The notes beneath the pieces were generated by a model that was not told where the DNA came from, ran no database searches, and saw nothing but the letters and a program-made list of their open reading frames with translations. A DNA stretch of 7,377 nt. Source: Pseudomonadota bacterium (GTDB taxonomy: Bacteria; Pseudomonadota; Alphaproteobacteria; Azospirillales; Azospirillaceae). Each line of letters begins with the position of its first letter. Positions within the stretch are counted from its first letter, which is position 1. The stretch spans positions 1 to 7,377 of the forward strand of contig JAEYOB010000416.1 of assembly GCA_023412175.1 (NCBI GenBank), in the 5' to 3' direction. The position numbers and the translations under genes were made by a program. This document shows positions 6,239 to 7,377 of this stretch, one piece after another.

Positions 6239-6272
6239 TGCGGACGGCGCCTGAAGGCATCGTCCGCATCAC
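6235..6272. repeat. Stem-loop A of the intergenic hairpin array, overlapping the dehydrogenase stop codon
   Basis: GTGATGCGGACG (6235-6246) and CGTCCGCATCAC (6261-6272) form a perfect 12-bp stem. The 14 bases between can add a small inner stem, GCC (6249-6251) with GGC (6256-6258), around TGAA. The stem includes the TGA stop of the dehydrogenase at 6236-6238. No T-tract follows, so it resembles a 3' stabilising or processing hairpin more than an intrinsic terminator. Confidence 0.75.
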
Positions 6273-6279
6273 CCTCTCA

Positions 6280-6312
6280 ATCAATGCCATCGCATTGATC
6301 TGTCGGGTTTTT
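6280..6312 (+). terminator. Stem-loop B followed by a T-run, possible attenuator or terminator
   Basis: ATCAATGC (6280-6287) and GCATTGAT (6292-6299) form a perfect 8-bp stem with loop CATC. A run of five T residues follows at 6308-6312, eight bases after the stem. That gap is longer than in a canonical intrinsic terminator. The element may give partial termination between the dehydrogenase and the cytochrome gene. Confidence 0.4.
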
Positions 6313-6352
6313 ACCGGCGGCGCTCGATGGAAACGTTCAAGCGCCGCCGGTA
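6312..6352. repeat. Stem-loop C of the intergenic hairpin array
   Basis: TACCGGCGGCGCT (6312-6324) and AGCGCCGCCGGTA (6340-6352) form a perfect 13-bp stem, mostly G-C, around a 15-base loop. The loop can itself pair weakly (TGGA with TTCA around AACG, one pair being G-U). No T-run follows on either strand, so it is not an intrinsic terminator in either direction. Confidence 0.75.
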
Positions 6353-6375
6353 TGAAATCACCTCTCGCCAGCAAG

Positions 6376-6400
6376 CCGATCGCCCCGACGGGGCGATCGG
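6376..6400 (+). promoter_or_regulatory. Stem-loop D, leader hairpin upstream of the cytochrome ribosome-binding site
   Basis: CCGATCGCCCC (6376-6386) and GGGGCGATCGG (6390-6400) form a perfect 11-bp stem with a three-base loop GAC. It ends 5 bases before the ribosome-binding site AAGGAG (6406-6411). Its core ATCGCCCC is closely related to the leader stem of the dehydrogenase gene at 4938-4952. The placement suggests control of cytochrome translation or of transcript stability. Confidence 0.65.
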
Positions 6401-6415
6401 TGGGAAAGGAGCAGA

Positions 6416-6742
6416 ATGCCTGATTTCCGGAGCGCGCTGATCCTGCTCCTCGTTGTCGGCCTTCCGGCGGGCGTCCACGCCGGCGATGCGAAGGCGGGGC
6501 GGCAGAAGGCCCTTCAATGCCAGACGTGCCACGGGCTTGACGGGCTGGCGAAGATTCCCGAAGCGCCGAACCTGGCCGGACAGCCGGAGGCATATCTCAG
6601 GAAGGCTCTGGCCGACTACAGGTCGGGAGCGCGCAAAAACGACATGATGTCGCTCGTCGCGCCGTCGCTGAGCGACACCGACATAGAAGATCTCGCCTCC
6701 TACTTCAGCTCGATCCAGATCGAGGTGAAGCCCCCGTCGTAA
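6416..6742 (+). CDS. Periplasmic monoheme class I cytochrome c
   Basis: The 108-residue precursor begins with a Sec signal peptide (hydrophobic LILLLVVGL at 8-16, likely cleavage after HA at 21-22). The mature protein of about 86 residues has one heme c site, CQTCH at 35-39, with His39 as proximal ligand. Met77 or Met78 in KNDMMS is the probable distal ligand, placed as in small cytochrome c553/c4-type domains. PNLAGQPEAYLRKALADYRSG at 51-71 is the typical middle segment of that group. AAGGAG at 6406-6411 lies 4 bases before the ATG. It most likely accepts electrons from the PQQ dehydrogenase encoded just upstream and passes them toward a terminal oxidase. The 177-base spacer with four hairpins may uncouple the expression of the pair. 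Its last 38 bases overlap the 3' end of the convergent gene. Confidence 0.9.
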   Translation: MPDFRSALILLLVVGLPAGVHAGDAKAGRQKALQCQTCHGLDGLAKIPEAPNLAGQPEAYLRKALADYRSGARKNDMMSLVAPSLSDTDIEDLASYFSSIQIEVKPPS

Positions 6743-7377
6743 CCTCGATCCTGTTCCGCAGCACCCCCTCCTCCAGGAACAGCCGCACGGTCTCCGCGGC
6801 GTTCCGGCGCATCTCCACCCCGGCCTCGTCGGAGTGGAAGGCGTTGTGCGGCGTGACGACCAGCCGCCCGGCCAGCCACTCCTCCCGCGCCCGCCACGCG
6901 TCGAGCAGCGGATGCGCGGTCGGCGGCTCGGTGGGCAGCACGTCCAGTCCGGCCGCCGCCAGATGCCCGCTGCGCAGCGCCGCCCCCAGCCCGTCGAGCC
7001 CGTCCAGCAGGTCGCCGCGCGCCGTGTTCACCAGGATGGCGCCCGGCTTGAACCGCTCCAGCCGCGCTGCGTCGATCATCCCGCGCGTCTCGCTGTTCGC
7101 CGGGCAGTGCAGCGTCACGATGTCAGCCTGCGCCAGCAGTTCGTCCAGGTGCCGCACGCGGGTGTAGCCGACCGCCTTCTCGTGTCCGGCGGGCTGGTGC
7201 GGGTCGTAGCCGAGAATCCGGTAGCCGAAGGACTTCAGCCGGTTGACCACCGCCGTGCCGATCCGCCCCACCCCCACCACGCCGACAGTCGCCACCGACG
7301 AGCGCCGCAGGGGCGACAGCGTGTTGGTCTGCCAGCGCGTGGTGTAGCTCCGCGCCCGCGAATCGTGCTCCCACAGC
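6705..7377 (-). CDS. D-isomer-specific 2-hydroxyacid dehydrogenase, NAD-dependent (partial, N-terminus outside window)
   Basis: The minus-strand frame is open to the window edge and ends at TGA (6707-6705), giving 223 visible residues of a family usually of about 310-340. The NAD-binding domain has VGVGRIG, with glycines at visible residues 35, 37 and 40, and Asp58 in LGYD, which favours NAD over NADP. The catalytic set is present: Arg120 in VNTARG, Glu150 in GLDVLPTEPP and His177 in TPHNAFHSDEA. The enzyme interconverts a 2-hydroxyacid and its 2-oxoacid in the cytoplasm; the substrate cannot be told from what is visible. The GTG at 7295 is an internal valine, not a start. The gene converges on the cytochrome c gene and overlaps its 3' end by 38 bases. 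Codon use is strongly GC-biased, like the importer operon. The C-terminal tail after RNRIEV is short and poorly conserved in appearance. Confidence 0.9.
   Translation of the reverse strand, partial: LWEHDSRARSYTTRWQTNTLSPLRRSSVATVGVVGVGRIGTAVVNRLKSFGYRILGYDPHQPAGHEKAVGYTRVRHLDELLAQADIVTLHCPANSETRGMIDAARLERFKPGAILVNTARGDLLDGLDGLGAALRSGHLAAAGLDVLPTEPPTAHPLLDAWRAREEWLAGRLVVTPHNAFHSDEAGVEMRRNAAETVRLFLEEGVLRNRIEVTTGASPRSGSS

Noticed and set aside
6235..6400. CRISPR array or REP/BIME-type repeat family
   Set aside because: The four stem-loops have different arm sequences and no regularly repeated unit or spacers, so neither a CRISPR array nor a repeated palindrome family is supported within this window.
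6238..6423. A 61-residue frame bridging the dehydrogenase stop and the cytochrome start, overlapping both
   Set aside because: Although it has coupling-like junctions, it has no ribosome-binding site and spans four perfect stem-loops that explain the sequence better. Its product resembles nothing I know. The structure is judged to be RNA-level.

Overview
The window is GC-rich and densely packed with genes. Its gene content (a TauABC/SsuABC-type transporter, a PQQ-type periplasmic dehydrogenase with a small cytochrome c) and strong GC bias at third codon positions suggest an alphaproteobacterium, perhaps Azospirillum or a relative. That is an inference from composition and gene families; no rRNA or other phylogenetic marker is present. 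No rRNA, tRNA, CRISPR array, insertion sequence or phage gene was recognised.

Layout. (1) 1-270, +: the C-terminal cupin domain of what is probably an XRE-cupin regulator, cut by the window edge. (2) 271-509: an intergenic region with an AT-rich island (about 388-470) holding a promoter candidate and a short inverted repeat. (3) 510-3277, +: a tightly packed ABC importer operon of the sulfonate/taurine/nitrate type (periplasmic binding protein, ATPase, permease). (4) 3277-3408, +: a 43-codon small ORF whose start overlaps the permease stop. (5) 3504-4745, +: a PLP-dependent threonine-synthase-like enzyme whose N-terminal zinc knuckle looks degenerate. A large stem-loop follows at 4766-4807. 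(6) 4970-6238 and 6416-6742, +: a secreted PQQ-dependent sorbosone-dehydrogenase-like enzyme and a secreted monoheme cytochrome c, its probable electron acceptor. The dehydrogenase uses noticeably more A/T-ending codons than the transporter genes. The 177 bases between the two genes hold four successive perfect stem-loops. (7) 6705-7377, -: the C-terminal two thirds of a D-2-hydroxyacid dehydrogenase, whose 3' end overlaps that of the cytochrome c gene by 38 bases, tail to tail.

How the genes may work together. The regulator probably senses a small molecule through its cupin domain and controls the adjacent importer. The importer delivers an unidentified anionic organic solute, plausibly a sulfonate, to the cytoplasm, where the threonine-synthase-like enzyme may use it or a product of it. 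The dehydrogenase and cytochrome form a separate periplasmic oxidation module feeding electrons to the respiratory chain. Its composition and its position between two more typical GC-rich blocks suggest separate acquisition.

Most noteworthy: the four-hairpin array at 6235-6400; similar stem-loops just upstream of the ribosome-binding sites of both redox genes; the coupled small ORF at 3277-3408; and the threonine-synthase paralogue tied to a sulfonate-type importer. Nothing here clearly shows a wholly new defence or mobile system.
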